31,945 nucleotides of DNA from Neisseria lactamica (GCA_001067655.1 JUNU01000204.1:1-31945), one strand, 5' to 3'. Positions 14,474 to 22,480 are shown, counted from the stretch's first letter. Translations and numbers: made by a program. The notes: generated by a model from the letters alone, not told the origin.

Positions 14474-15340
14474 ACCCTCTTCCCCCTGCCCGACACCCTG
14501 TTGCGCCCCATGGTCGAACAAGCCCTGAGCGAAGACTTGGGCAGGCGCGGCGACATTACGTCCGCCGCTGTTATCGCCCCCGATAAAACCGCCAAACTCT
14601 TCCTCGTCAGCCGCGAAGACGGCGTCATCGCCGGCATGGACTTGGCGCGCCTCGCCTTTCAGACGATGGACCCGTCCGTCCGCTTCCAAGCCGAAATCCA
14701 AGACGGGCAAACCGTCCGCGCAGGTCAGACGCTTGCTGCCGTCGAAGGCAACGCCCGCGCCCTGCTCGCCGCCGAACGCACCGCGCTCAACTACCTCACG
14801 CACTTAAGCGGCATCGCCACCGCTACCGCGCGTGCCGTCGCCGAAGTCGCCGAATACGGTACAGACATCGTGTGCAGCCGCAAAACCATCCCCCTGCTGC
14901 GCGTCCTGCAAAAATACGCCGTCAGAGCAGGCGGCGGCGTGAACCACCGCATGGGTTTGGACGACGCCGTGCTCATCAAAGACAACCACCTCGCCTATTG
15001 CGGCAGCATCGCCCAAGCCGTGCGGCAGGCGAAGCAGGCGGTCGGACCATTGACCTGCGTGGAAATCGAAGTGGACACGCTGGCACAACTGGACGAAGCC
15101 ATCGCGGCTGGCGTGGAACGGATTTTGCTGGACAACATGGACGACGAAACTTTGAAAGAAGCGGCAAACCGCTGCCACACGCAAACCGCCCACCCCCACA
15201 CCGTCTATTGCGAAGCATCGGGCGGCATCGGCTTCGACCGCCTGAAGCGCGTGGCACAAACCGGCGTAGACGGCATCGCCCTCGGCTATCTGACCCACAG
15301 CAGCCGCTCGTTGGACATAGGCTTGGATTTCGTGGCGTAA
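14459..15340 (+). CDS. nadC: NadC, quinolinate phosphoribosyltransferase (decarboxylating)
   Basis: 293 residues. Converts quinolinate and PRPP to nicotinate mononucleotide, the last step of the de novo branch. Key segments are ERTALNYLTHLSGIAT, CSRKTIPLLRVLQKYAVRAG (phosphate and substrate binding), NHRMGLDDAVLIKDNHL, VEIEVDTLAQLDEA, ILLDNM and EASGGIG. The start is supported by AAAGGA upstream. The first twelve coding bases, ATGTCGTCTGAA (Met-Ser-Ser-Glu), are a DUS with one changed base. It follows the regulator gene by 75 bp on the same strand and is probably cotranscribed. Confidence 0.95.
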   Translation: MSSENTLFPLPDTLLRPMVEQALSEDLGRRGDITSAAVIAPDKTAKLFLVSREDGVIAGMDLARLAFQTMDPSVRFQAEIQDGQTVRAGQTLAAVEGNARALLAAERTALNYLTHLSGIATATARAVAEVAEYGTDIVCSRKTIPLLRVLQKYAVRAGGGVNHRMGLDDAVLIKDNHLAYCGSIAQAVRQAKQAVGPLTCVEIEVDTLAQLDEAIAAGVERILLDNMDDETLKEAANRCHTQTAHPHTVYCEASGGIGFDRLKRVAQTGVDGIALGYLTHSSRSLDIGLDFVA

Positions 15341-15379
15341 ATTTTGCCGAAGACAGCGGCGCAGAAAGAAATCCATTCA

Positions 15380-15438
15380 AAAACGCCCGTTTCGTCATTC
15401 CCGCACAGGCGGGGTAAAGATGACGAAACGGGCGTTTT
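15380..15438 (+). terminator. nadC terminator: long stem with a dRS3-like loop
   Basis: AAAACGCCCGTTTCGTCAT (15380-15398) is perfectly complementary to 15420-15438, a 19-bp stem ending in TTTT. The loop holds a decayed dRS3 element (15397-15416, ATTCCC intact on the left, GGGGTA for GGGAAT on the right). It is unlike the DUS-based terminators elsewhere in the window. Confidence 0.75.
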
Positions 15439-15527
15439 CCAGAGTGGATCAAAATTGCAATGATACAGCGTTGCCAACGTCCTTATGGACTATATTATTT
15501 TTGACACGCAACTTACCGGTTGTCGTC

Positions 15528-15547
15528 ATTCCCGTGCAGGCGGGAAT
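15528..15547. repeat. dRS3 repeat
   Basis: ATTCCC-N8-GGGAAT, the 20-bp neisserial dRS3 repeat, with perfect arms. dRS3 copies are known integration targets for neisserial filamentous phages; no phage gene is present here. Confidence 0.9.
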
Positions 15548-15616
15548 GACGGAAGAACGTATCAAAACCGGGCGGGTGGGATATAAATGTGATGCGGCAA
15601 ACAAGGTTACCGTTGC

Positions 15617-15651
15617 AAAAAGGTCGTCTGAAACCTTTTCAAACGACCTTT
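15617..15651 (-). terminator. Terminator of the lipoprotein gene (decayed DUS pair)
   Basis: AGGTCGTCTGAA (15621-15632) pairs with TTCAAACGACCT (15638-15649), which has one base changed. On the minus strand it ends in a T-run. Confidence 0.7.
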
Positions 15652-15671
15652 CAATCAACATAAAAACCTAC

Positions 15672-16238
15672 TTATTTGCTTTCAACCTTCTCTATCTTGC
15701 GGCAGGCGATTAAAGATTCGCCGTCGGTGATGCTCATGGAAGTTTGATTGATATCGAGAATTTGGTAATCGGTGGATTTAAAACTTTTCTTGGCGGCCAT
15801 TTGTTCACTGAATTTCATATAAGAACGGTCGGTTTCGCGGCCTTTGGCGGTTTTTAAGTCTTTGACGTCAAACAAACGTTCCGAGCCTGCGCTTTCAAAA
15901 GTCATGACGATATGCCTGTCGTCTTTAATGCGCCAGAAGCCGTTATACCATTCCCGATAACGTAAGGGAACTGCGTCGTTCAGGTTTTCTTCTTTCCACT
16001 CAATCTCGATATAGCCTGCCCATAAATGCGCCGGCAGTTTGTCCTTTTGCTGAAACTCAATAAATTTCGGCGCAAACGAATGGATATCGCGTTGCGCTTT
16101 CAATTCGCAGTCCCATGCCCCGAAAAGCTGCTCTTCCTGCTTTTGCAGGGAGACTTCGGATTTCGCGGCAGGCGGCGTATGCGTTCCGCAGGCAGTCAGA
16201 AGCAATAAAGACAAGAATAAGGGTTTTATTGGTTTCAT
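15672..16238 (-). CDS. Small predicted lipoprotein of unknown function
   Basis: 188 residues from the ATG at 16238, preceded by GAGGAACGGAA. The frame is open 14 codons further, but only this start gives a signal peptide, MKPIKPLFLSLLLLTACG, with a lipobox LTAC (Cys18). The mature part (LFGAWDCELKAQRDI, YREWYNGFWRIKDDRHIVMT, then a C-terminal MSITDGESLIACRK) suggests a small beta-rich domain, perhaps with a disulfide between the two cysteines. I do not recognise the family. It is a single gene with its own terminator. Confidence 0.85.
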   Translation of the reverse strand: MKPIKPLFLSLLLLTACGTHTPPAAKSEVSLQKQEEQLFGAWDCELKAQRDIHSFAPKFIEFQQKDKLPAHLWAGYIEIEWKEENLNDAVPLRYREWYNGFWRIKDDRHIVMTFESAGSERLFDVKDLKTAKGRETDRSYMKFSEQMAAKKSFKSTDYQILDINQTSMSITDGESLIACRKIEKVESK

Positions 16239-16305
16239 TTCCGTTCCTCGTTCTCTAAATAACTTACTTCTCCAATTCATCTACTCACGATTCAAATCGC
16301 CCGAC

Positions 16306-16345
16306 AGGTCGTCTGAAAACCATGTTTTAGGCTTTCAGACGACCT
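16306..16345 (-). terminator. mtgA terminator overlapping its stop codon
   Basis: AGGTCGTCTGAA (16306-16317) and its complement (16334-16345). Read on the minus strand, the A of the mtgA stop TGA is the first base of the DUS. No strong T-run follows, so termination may be partial. Confidence 0.65.
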
Positions 16346-17046
16346 CAATCCAGATCGCTTTCAGGCAGTTCCGCCGAACCCATGCGGCGCAGGATGATGT
16401 TGGTTTTGTTGCGTAAGCGTTTGCTTTTGGGGTTGTCGGCATAAAACAGCGGCGCGGGGACGCGGGCGGCGAGTTTGGCGGCCTGCTGTTTGGTCAGGTT
16501 GGCGGCGGGTCTTTTATAGAAATACTGGGACGCGGCTTCTGCACCGAATACGCCGTAGTGCCATTCGATGGCGTTCAGATACAGCTCGAAAATGCGGTCT
16601 TTGTCGGTAACGGCTTCCATCATCGCGGTAATCGCGGCTTCTTCGCCTTTGCGGACATAGCTGCGGCTTTCGTTCAAAAACAGGTTTTTAGCAAGCTGTT
16701 GGCTGATGGTCGAGCCGCCTGCTTTGACTTCGCCGCTTTGTTTGTTGCGCTTGATGGCGTATTGGATGCCGCCCCAGTCGAAGCCGCCGTGTTCGGCGAA
16801 TTTGGCGTCTTCGGAGGCAATCAGGGCTTTTTTCAGATTAACCGAAATGCGGTCGTAAGGCACCCAGCGGTAATCGAGCGCGACATCTTTGCCTTCGCTT
16901 TGAAACTGCCGCATCCGCATCGCCATGAAGGCGGTTTTGTTCGGCGCGACGGCGCGGTAAGTGATGATGTTGCCGTACACATAAGCGTTGAAAAAGATAA
17001 ATGCGCCCAAAGGCAGGGCAATCAGCCATTTGATAATGCGGAACAT
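16345..17046 (-). CDS. mtgA: MtgA, monofunctional peptidoglycan glycosyltransferase
   Basis: 233 residues. A GT51 enzyme that polymerises lipid II into glycan strands at the inner membrane. One N-terminal membrane anchor (IIKWLIALPLGAFIFFNAYVY) is followed by the catalytic domain: IASEDAKFAEHGGFD with the catalytic Glu, GGSTISQQLAKNLFLN, RKGEEAAITAMMEA and IFELYLNAIEWHYGVFG. No transpeptidase domain is attached. The start codon lies 1 bp after the aroE stop, so the two genes are translationally close and surely cotranscribed. Confidence 0.95.
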   Translation of the reverse strand: MFRIIKWLIALPLGAFIFFNAYVYGNIITYRAVAPNKTAFMAMRMRQFQSEGKDVALDYRWVPYDRISVNLKKALIASEDAKFAEHGGFDWGGIQYAIKRNKQSGEVKAGGSTISQQLAKNLFLNESRSYVRKGEEAAITAMMEAVTDKDRIFELYLNAIEWHYGVFGAEAASQYFYKRPAANLTKQQAAKLAARVPAPLFYADNPKSKRLRNKTNIILRRMGSAELPESDLD

Positions 17047-17047
17047 T

Positions 17048-17857
17048 TTATAACTCTCTCATATATTGGACGACGGGCTGTACATCGGGCGCAAAGCCGC
17101 GCCAGAGACGGTAGGAGGCTGCTGCCTGTCCGACCAGCATACCCAATCCGTCGGCGGTTTGTTTGGCGCCTGATTGGCGGGCAAACGCTAAAAACGGCTG
17201 CGCCGCTTCGCCGTAAACCATATCGTAAGCCAAGGTGCAATGTTCAAAAATTTTCGGCGAAACGGCGGGAAGCTGTCCGCTTAAGCCGCCGGATGTACCG
17301 TTGATGATGATGTCGAAGCCGCCGTCCAGTTCATTCAAAGGGACGGCATCTATATCGAAATGCGCCGCCATTTCCGCTGCTTTGGCATGAGTTCGGTTGG
17401 CGATAACGATGCGCGCGGGGCGGTATTCTTTCAATACGGGAATCACGCCGCGCACCGCGCCGCCTGCGCCGAGCAGTAAGACGGTTTTGCCGGAAATCTC
17501 TACGCCCAGCCTTTTTGCAATGTCGTCCGTCAGCCCGAGTCCGTCGGTATTGTCGCCGCGTATTTTACCGTTTTCCAGCAAAATCAGCGTATTGACTGCA
17601 CCTGCCGCCAAAGCGCGTTCGGAATGTTCGTCCGACAAGGCAAACGCTTCCTGCTTGAACGGTACGGTAACATTCGCCCCACGCCCGCCGTCGGCAAAAA
17701 ACGCTTCGACTGCCTGCGCGAAACCACCGATGTCGGCACAAATGCGTTCATATTCGATTTCAACACCTTCCTGCAAGGCAAACTGCCGATGGATTTGCGG
17801 CGATTTGCTGTGTGCGACAGGGTTGCCGAAAACGGCATAACGGGGAACAGTGTTCAT
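17048..17857 (-). CDS. aroE: AroE, shikimate dehydrogenase
   Basis: 269 residues. Reduces 3-dehydroshikimate to shikimate with NADPH in aromatic amino-acid synthesis. Motifs: VFGNPVAHSKSPQIHRQFA at the N-terminus (shikimate site), NVTVPFKQEAF with the catalytic Lys, NTDGLG, the nucleotide-binding GAGGAVRGVIPVL, NRTHAKA and a C-terminal DGLGMLVGQAA. First gene of an aroE-mtgA pair. On the minus strand a TATAAT lies at 17896-17901, about 40 bp upstream of the start, without a clear -35 box. Confidence 0.95.
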   Translation of the reverse strand: MNTVPRYAVFGNPVAHSKSPQIHRQFALQEGVEIEYERICADIGGFAQAVEAFFADGGRGANVTVPFKQEAFALSDEHSERALAAGAVNTLILLENGKIRGDNTDGLGLTDDIAKRLGVEISGKTVLLLGAGGAVRGVIPVLKEYRPARIVIANRTHAKAAEMAAHFDIDAVPLNELDGGFDIIINGTSGGLSGQLPAVSPKIFEHCTLAYDMVYGEAAQPFLAFARQSGAKQTADGLGMLVGQAAASYRLWRGFAPDVQPVVQYMREL

Positions 17858-17895
17858 AAAAATCCTATTCGGCAGGACAAATGCAAAGACCGCCC

Positions 17896-17901
17896 ATTAT
17901 A
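17896..17901 (-). promoter_or_regulatory. Possible -10 box of the aroE-mtgA operon
   Basis: A perfect TATAAT on the minus strand 38 bp upstream of the aroE ATG. The -35 region is poor (CGGTAT at 17-bp spacing), so this is tentative. Confidence 0.4.
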
Positions 17902-17959
17902 ACCGCCTTTGCCGCCTGATACCGCTGTTTTCCAATAATTTGGAATATGTATCAGATTG

Positions 17960-17988
17960 TTGACAATCAGGTCGTCTGAAACTATATT
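17960..17988 (+). promoter_or_regulatory. glnA promoter with a DUS as spacer
   Basis: TTGACA (17960-17965), exactly 17 bp, then TATATT (17983-17988): a near-consensus housekeeping promoter about 115 bp upstream of glnA. Twelve of the 17 spacer bases are an exact DUS (17969-17980). Its inverted partner (18020-18031) lies in the transcribed leader. Confidence 0.75.
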
Positions 17989-18031
17989 CCGCAAGTCAGA
18001 AATTTAACGGATTTGCGGTTTCAGACGACCT
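17969..18031. repeat. Inverted DUS pair spanning the glnA promoter
   Basis: AGGTCGTCTGAA (17969-17980) and its complement (18020-18031) are 39 bases apart. The left arm is upstream of the predicted transcription start, so this pair cannot form an RNA hairpin on the glnA transcript. Confidence 0.85.
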
Positions 18032-18101
18032 TCAGCGTGATAAAATGCAGCAGATTTTCCGCGAGATTCCGTATCCGTTACTTCCCATTTAGGAGCCGAA
18101 A

Positions 18102-19520
18102 ATGTCTATCAAAGACGCAGTAAAACTGATTGAAGAAAGCGAAGCCCGCTTCGTAGATTTGCGCTTTACCGATACCAAAGGCAAGCAGCACCACTTCACC
18201 ATCCCCGCCCGCATCGTCCTCGACGACCCTGAAGAGTGGTTTGAAAACGGTCAGGCGTTTGACGGCTCGTCCATCGGCGGCTGGAAAGGCATTCAGGCAT
18301 CCGACATGCAGTTGCGCCCCGACCCCGCAACTGCCTTCATCGACCCCTTCTACGACGACACCACCGTCGTCCTCACCTGCGACGTCATCGACCCCGCCGA
18401 CGGTCAAGGTTACGACCGCGACCCGCGCTCCATCGCCCGCCGCGCCGAAGCCTACCTCAAATCCTCCGGCATCGGCGACACGGCATACTTCGGCCCCGAA
18501 CCCGAATTCTTCGTCTTCGACGGCGTAGAGTTTGAAACCGATATGCACAAAACCCGTTACGAAATCACGTCCGAAAGCGGCGCATGGGCAAGCGGCCTGC
18601 ACATGGACGGTCAAAACACCGGCCACCGCCCTACCGTCAAAGGCGGCTACGCCCCCGTCGCGCCGATTGACGCCGGACAAGACCTGCGCTCTGCTATGGT
18701 GAACATTTTGGAAGAACTCGGCATCGAAGTCGAAGTCCACCACGCCGAAGTCGGCACCGGCAGCCAAATGGAAATCGGCACGCGTTTCGCCACCTTGGTC
18801 AAACGCGCCGACCAAACCCAAGACATGAAATACGTTATCCAAAACGTCGCTCACAACTTCGGCAAAACCGCTACCTTCATGCCCAAACCCATCATGGGCG
18901 ACAACGGCAGCGGTATGCACGTCCACCAATCCATCTGGAAAGACGGTCAAAACCTGTTCGCAGGCGACGGCTATGCCGGCTTGAGCGACACCGCGCTCTA
19001 CTACATCGGCGGCATCATCAAACACGCCAAAGCTCTGAACGCGATTACCAATCCGTCCACCAACTCCTACAAACGCCTCGTGCCGCACTTCGAAGCGCCG
19101 ACCAAGCTCGCCTACTCTGCCAAAAACCGTTCCGCGTCCATCCGCATCCCGTCCGTGAACAGCAGCAAGGCACGTCGCATCGAAGCGCGTTTCCCCGACC
19201 CGACCGCCAACCCATACTTGGCGTTCGCCGCCCTGCTGATGGCGGGTTTGGACGGCATTCAAAACAAAATCCATCCGGGCGACCCAGCCGATAAAAACCT
19301 CTACGACCTGCCGCCGGAAGAAGACGCACTCGTCCCAACCGTCTGCGCCTCTTTGGAAGAAGCCCTCGCCGCGCTCAAAGCCGACCACGAATTCCTGCTG
19401 CGCGGCGGCGTGTTCAGCAAAGACTGGATCGACAGCTACATCGCCTTCAAAGAAGAAGACGTACGCCGCATCCGCATGGCGCCGCACCCGTTGGAATTTG
19501 AAATGTATTACAGCCTGTAA
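18102..19520 (+). CDS. glnA: GlnA, type I glutamine synthetase
   Basis: 472 residues, the normal length of the dodecameric enzyme that makes glutamine from glutamate, ammonia and ATP. Motifs: FDGSSIGGWKGIQASDM, FGPEPEFFVFDG, EVHHAEVGTGSQMEIGTRF, MPKPIMGDNGSGMHVHQS and RIPSVNSSKARRIEARFPDP. The adenylylation site is present, with the conserved Tyr in NLYDLPPEE, so control by GlnE is likely. The start is supported by AGGAG ten bases upstream. The gene is monocistronic, between its own promoter and a DUS terminator. Confidence 0.97.
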   Translation: MSIKDAVKLIEESEARFVDLRFTDTKGKQHHFTIPARIVLDDPEEWFENGQAFDGSSIGGWKGIQASDMQLRPDPATAFIDPFYDDTTVVLTCDVIDPADGQGYDRDPRSIARRAEAYLKSSGIGDTAYFGPEPEFFVFDGVEFETDMHKTRYEITSESGAWASGLHMDGQNTGHRPTVKGGYAPVAPIDAGQDLRSAMVNILEELGIEVEVHHAEVGTGSQMEIGTRFATLVKRADQTQDMKYVIQNVAHNFGKTATFMPKPIMGDNGSGMHVHQSIWKDGQNLFAGDGYAGLSDTALYYIGGIIKHAKALNAITNPSTNSYKRLVPHFEAPTKLAYSAKNRSASIRIPSVNSSKARRIEARFPDPTANPYLAFAALLMAGLDGIQNKIHPGDPADKNLYDLPPEEDALVPTVCASLEEALAALKADHEFLLRGGVFSKDWIDSYIAFKEEDVRRIRMAPHPLEFEMYYSL

Positions 19521-19545
19521 TCCGCATTTCCTGTCGGGCTAAACG

Positions 19546-19593
19546 AAAGGTCGTCTGAAAACCTTGTTTCTAGGTTTTCAGACGACCTTTTTT
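19546..19593 (+). terminator. glnA terminator (inverted DUS pair)
   Basis: AGGTCGTCTGAA (19548-19559) and its complement (19577-19588), with matching inner AACCT/AGGTT arms and a final T-run of seven on the plus strand. It may also serve the convergent gene at 19612. Confidence 0.85.
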
Positions 19594-19611
19594 ATCGCTC
19601 AAAGCAAATCG

Positions 19612-21033
19612 TCAGAACGTTTTGCTGAATTCGACAAACATTCTGGTTTTGCCGTATTCGTAGTATTTGTCGTTGCTCCATGTTTTGTGGTGGGCGACGG
19701 TCAGGCGCGGGGTGATGCCTTTGAAGTGGAAAGCGCGGTGCCACACGGCGAGCGAAATATCCGCTTCTTTATCGCGGCGGTTTTCCTGATTGCTCAAAAG
19801 GCTGGGCGTTTGATAACGGCGTTGCGCCGCACTCAGACGCAACATGGTGGACAGCCCTTTGCCCCATTCCTGCCCCCATGCGGTACGGAGGCTGTAGCGG
19901 TCGAAGTTGTCGGTTGTATCTTCTTTATTTCGTTCCTGATAGATGTCGAAGCCTCCGACCCAATATTGGCGGGCGTTTCGGTAATAGACGACGGAATTGC
20001 TCAGAAGGCGGTTGTTATTATTGGAACGGGCGCGGCGGGTGTTTTTCAGACGACCCATCTCAACGGCGCTCAAGGTTTGCAGCTTGGGCTGCCACCAGCG
20101 GTTGACGTGCAGGCGCGCACCGCTGGAGTAGGTATAAGGATCGTTGCCATAGAAGCGGCGTTCGTGGAACGGGGTCAAGCCGATGTCGTTGCGCTGGTCG
20201 GCGTAGCCTGCGCCTACTGAGAAGCGGGTGGTTACGTCATTGTACTTGGTTCGTTCGGGATAAACTTTGCCGTAGGTATCCGCGCCTGCCGTAGCGTACC
20301 AGCCTTTGGGCAGCGACCATTTTTTCTCTGCGCCGAGTTGGTAGTTGATGGCGGTGGCGTCGATAGGCTCGGGGAAAGTCCAGTTGCCGTATGTGCGGCG
20401 GCTGGGCGCTTGGTTGATGTTTTGTTCGCGGGTAACGCTCAAGCCGGCATTGAATTTCCACGAATCGCGCTCGCGCAATGCTTTGCGGTAGGATTCGATG
20501 CCTTTGACGAACGGCTCGGGCAGATTGGCTTCTGTTTTGAGCTTGTCGAACTGGTCGGCGGCGGCTTCGTTTTGCTTATCTTCAAACAAAGCGGTTGCAA
20601 GCTGCCAGCGGACGACGGGGGCATCGGGGGTTTCGGCGATAAATTGACGGTAATATCCGATGGCTTCTTTCATTTTGCCGTCGTTTTGGGCAACCAGTCC
20701 GCGTGCGTAGAGCGCCATGTTTTTATCGTGTCCCGGCCATTGTTCGTAAATCGGCAGGACGACTTTGATACCCGCAATATTGCGCGAAACAACGGCGGAA
20801 TACATGGCGCGGGAAAGTAATTGGGGATTGTCGAGCAGGGTTTTCGCATCGACGTTGACGACTTTTTCAGACGACGTTTCGGCGGCAGGTTTGACCGCTT
20901 CTTCTTCGACGGGGTCAGGTTCTGCCGTTTTGACCTGCAACTCGGGGGCAGGCTGGTTTTGAGGCTCGGACAGCACGTCAGCGGCTTCCGCTGCGGATAC
21001 GGCGAGCAGGGAGAGGAGTAAGAGTGTTTTCAT
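19612..21033 (-). CDS. Slam-type surface lipoprotein assembly modulator (TPR plus outer-membrane barrel)
   Basis: 473 residues from the ATG at 21033. The frame is open 31 codons further upstream, but this start gives a clean signal peptide MKTLLLLSLLAVSAAEA. The N-terminal part has tetratricopeptide-like repeats (about residues 70-190: KNMALYARGLVAQNDGKMKE, VVRWQLATALFEDKQNEAA). The rest is a beta barrel (about 200-473) with the Slam/DUF560 pattern: NDIGLTPFHERRFYGNDPYT, GGFDIYQERNKEDT and a C-terminal ...MFVEFSKTF ending in Phe. Slam proteins move lipoproteins such as TbpB, LbpB, fHbp or HpuA to the cell surface. No such cargo gene is adjacent, so the substrate is unknown. Confidence 0.85.
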   Translation of the reverse strand: MKTLLLLSLLAVSAAEAADVLSEPQNQPAPELQVKTAEPDPVEEEAVKPAAETSSEKVVNVDAKTLLDNPQLLSRAMYSAVVSRNIAGIKVVLPIYEQWPGHDKNMALYARGLVAQNDGKMKEAIGYYRQFIAETPDAPVVRWQLATALFEDKQNEAAADQFDKLKTEANLPEPFVKGIESYRKALRERDSWKFNAGLSVTREQNINQAPSRRTYGNWTFPEPIDATAINYQLGAEKKWSLPKGWYATAGADTYGKVYPERTKYNDVTTRFSVGAGYADQRNDIGLTPFHERRFYGNDPYTYSSGARLHVNRWWQPKLQTLSAVEMGRLKNTRRARSNNNNRLLSNSVVYYRNARQYWVGGFDIYQERNKEDTTDNFDRYSLRTAWGQEWGKGLSTMLRLSAAQRRYQTPSLLSNQENRRDKEADISLAVWHRAFHFKGITPRLTVAHHKTWSNDKYYEYGKTRMFVEFSKTF

Positions 21034-21284
21034 GATTTCGTAAGACGTTTGGGTTGCAATGGTGCATGAATCTGCGTTTTTTATTTGAGGCGAAACCATA
21101 TCGGGCATTTTGGTGCTTTCGGGCATGGTTTTGCTTTATATTGTTTTGAGCGCGGATTTTACCGTGTTTTACAGTAAAACAAAATATTGCGGTGGCAAAT
21201 AAAACGATACGGCATGATTCGGCTTTGACCTAAACCACAGTAAATGCCCTGCTCTACCGTTTGGTTCTGTTTGTCCAACCAAAC
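21034..21284. other. Slam upstream region with a palindrome
   Basis: 250 bp without a gene. At 21165-21181 there is a perfect 17-bp palindrome, TGTTTTACAGTAAAACA. On the minus strand it lies between TTTGTT and TAAAAT, which could be promoter boxes of the Slam gene at 16-bp spacing. The palindrome may be an operator; I do not recognise it as a Fur or Zur box. Confidence 0.45.
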
Positions 21285-21321
21285 AAAAAGGTCGTCTGAA
21301 ACCTCTTTTCAGACGACCTTT
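21285..21321 (-). terminator. Terminator of the small exported-protein gene (inverted DUS pair)
   Basis: AGGTCGTCTGAA (21289-21300) and its complement (21308-21319), with a T-run on the minus strand, 15 bp past the stop of the gene at 21337. Confidence 0.85.
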
Positions 21322-21336
21322 CCGGTATTTTTCGAT

Positions 21337-21708
21337 TTAGCGTTTGTCCAAGTCTAAATCAGCTTTGTATTCGATGCGGCCGTGTCCTTTGTTTTCGATG
21401 GACACGTCCAATTCTTGTCTGCCGCGTTTGAATTTCAAATCGGCATCGTCGTGTTTGATTTCAGATTCGACCACATGAAAACCTTTGCTGCGCGCGTGGG
21501 CGATGACTTTTTTCGCCAAAGACGGAATCGGGTTGCCGCGTGCGGGCAGCTCGGCTTCGTATTCGAATTCGCCGTTGCCCTGACGGTCGGCTTTAACCGT
21601 GTGCGCGCCTGCGGGAAGGTAAATTTCGGCAGGAAGCGGAGCGGCGAAGGCGGTGGCGGAGAAAAGCGCCAAAATGCCGGTTGCCAATAAAGATTTTGTT
21701 TTAGCCAT
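21337..21708 (-). CDS. Small exported protein of unknown function
   Basis: 123 residues from the ATG at 21708; the frame continues 17 codons upstream, but this start yields a signal peptide, MAKTKSLLATGILALFSATAFA, cut before APLPAEIYLP. No lipobox, so probably a soluble periplasmic protein. The mature part is about 100 residues, charged, and likely an alpha/beta fold (AKKVIAHARSKGFHVVESEI, then KRGRQELDVSIENKG and RIEYKADLDLDKR as paired strands). I do not recognise the family. It is a single gene with its own terminator, divergent from lspA. Confidence 0.85.
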   Translation of the reverse strand: MAKTKSLLATGILALFSATAFAAPLPAEIYLPAGAHTVKADRQGNGEFEYEAELPARGNPIPSLAKKVIAHARSKGFHVVESEIKHDDADLKFKRGRQELDVSIENKGHGRIEYKADLDLDKR

Positions 21709-21880
21709 ACTGTATCCTTTCGGGGAAGGCATATAAAAACGCCGCCATGTTATCGGCAAGGCAACACCCTATCAAGCAAATAAACCTTGTTTTACGTATG
21801 ACAGTGTTTTTGCACGCAGCGTTTACGCGGTTTTGCGATAACCCTGCAAAAACCTGCGCCTTGCCCTGTAATAAAAGGTT

Positions 21881-21892
21881 TTCAGACGACCT
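21881..21892 (-). repeat. Single DUS upstream of lspA
   Basis: An exact DUS on the minus strand in the 250-bp region between the divergent genes at 21708 and 21962. The rest of that region holds a TAAAAT at about 21922-21927 that may be the lspA -10 box, with no good -35 box. Confidence 0.85.
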
Positions 21893-21961
21893 TTTGAAAC
21901 ACGGCTTTTGCGCTTTCGGGTAAAATAGCCGCTTTGTTTTTATTCAGGCAGCTTCAACCAA

Positions 21962-22480
21962 ATGTCTTCCTCCCTTTCCAAAAAAACCGCCTACCTGCTG
22001 ATTGCGCTGACCGGCATCGCGCTTGACCAACTGACCAAATGGGAAATCCTCGCCCACTTCCAAGAAGGTGAGCGACTCAACATCATCCCGTCCTTATTCG
22101 ACCTGACCCTTGCCTACAACCCCGGCGCGGCGTTCAGTTTCCTTGCCGACCAAGGCGGCTGGCAGAAATTCTTTTTCTTAGGGCTGGCACTCGTCATCAG
22201 CGCCTATCTCGCCCGCGCCATCCTGCGCGACGAGTTCCGCCTTTCGGGCAAAATCGGCGCCGCCATGATTATCGGCGGCGCGCTCGGCAATGCCATCGAC
22301 CGCTTAATTCATGGTCATGTCGTTGATTTCTTACTGTTTTACTGGAAGGATTGGAGTTATCCCGCGTTTAACGTTGCCGACAGCTTTATCTGCGTCGGTG
22401 CCGTTTTATTGGTTTTGGACGGACTGTTCCACAAAAAACAACCCAAACCGACCGACGAACCAACAACCGACAACCCATAA
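21962..22480 (+). CDS. lspA: LspA, lipoprotein signal peptidase (signal peptidase II)
   Basis: 172 residues with four transmembrane helices. An aspartyl protease of the inner membrane that cleaves prolipoproteins ahead of the lipidated Cys; it would mature MtrC, MtrE and the lipoprotein at 15672. Conserved boxes: LDQLTKW, LAYNPGAAFSFLAD, GGALGNAIDRLIHGHVVDF with one catalytic Asp, and AFNVADSFICVG with the other. The C-terminal KKQPKPTDEPTTDNP tail is polar. The last base of the TAA stop is the first base of a DUS (22480-22491). ispH starts 26 bp later on the same strand. Confidence 0.96.
   Translation: MSSSLSKKTAYLLIALTGIALDQLTKWEILAHFQEGERLNIIPSLFDLTLAYNPGAAFSFLADQGGWQKFFFLGLALVISAYLARAILRDEFRLSGKIGAAMIIGGALGNAIDRLIHGHVVDFLLFYWKDWSYPAFNVADSFICVGAVLLVLDGLFHKKQPKPTDEPTTDNP

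Larger units (their letters stand above)
15341..15671. other. Gene-free region with dRS3 elements
   Basis: 330 bp between the convergent nadC and the lipoprotein gene. It holds the nadC hairpin, one perfect dRS3, and a DUS-type terminator. Open frames here are short and have no ribosome-binding site or recognisable product. Confidence 0.7.

Noticed and set aside
17940..18060. Sigma-54 promoter for glnA
   Set aside because: No GG-N10-GC element of the right form was seen, while a near-consensus sigma-70 promoter is present.
18078..19487. 469-codon minus-strand open frame opposite glnA
   Set aside because: Antisense shadow of glnA, rich in Val, Gly and Phe, with no domain and no ribosome-binding site.
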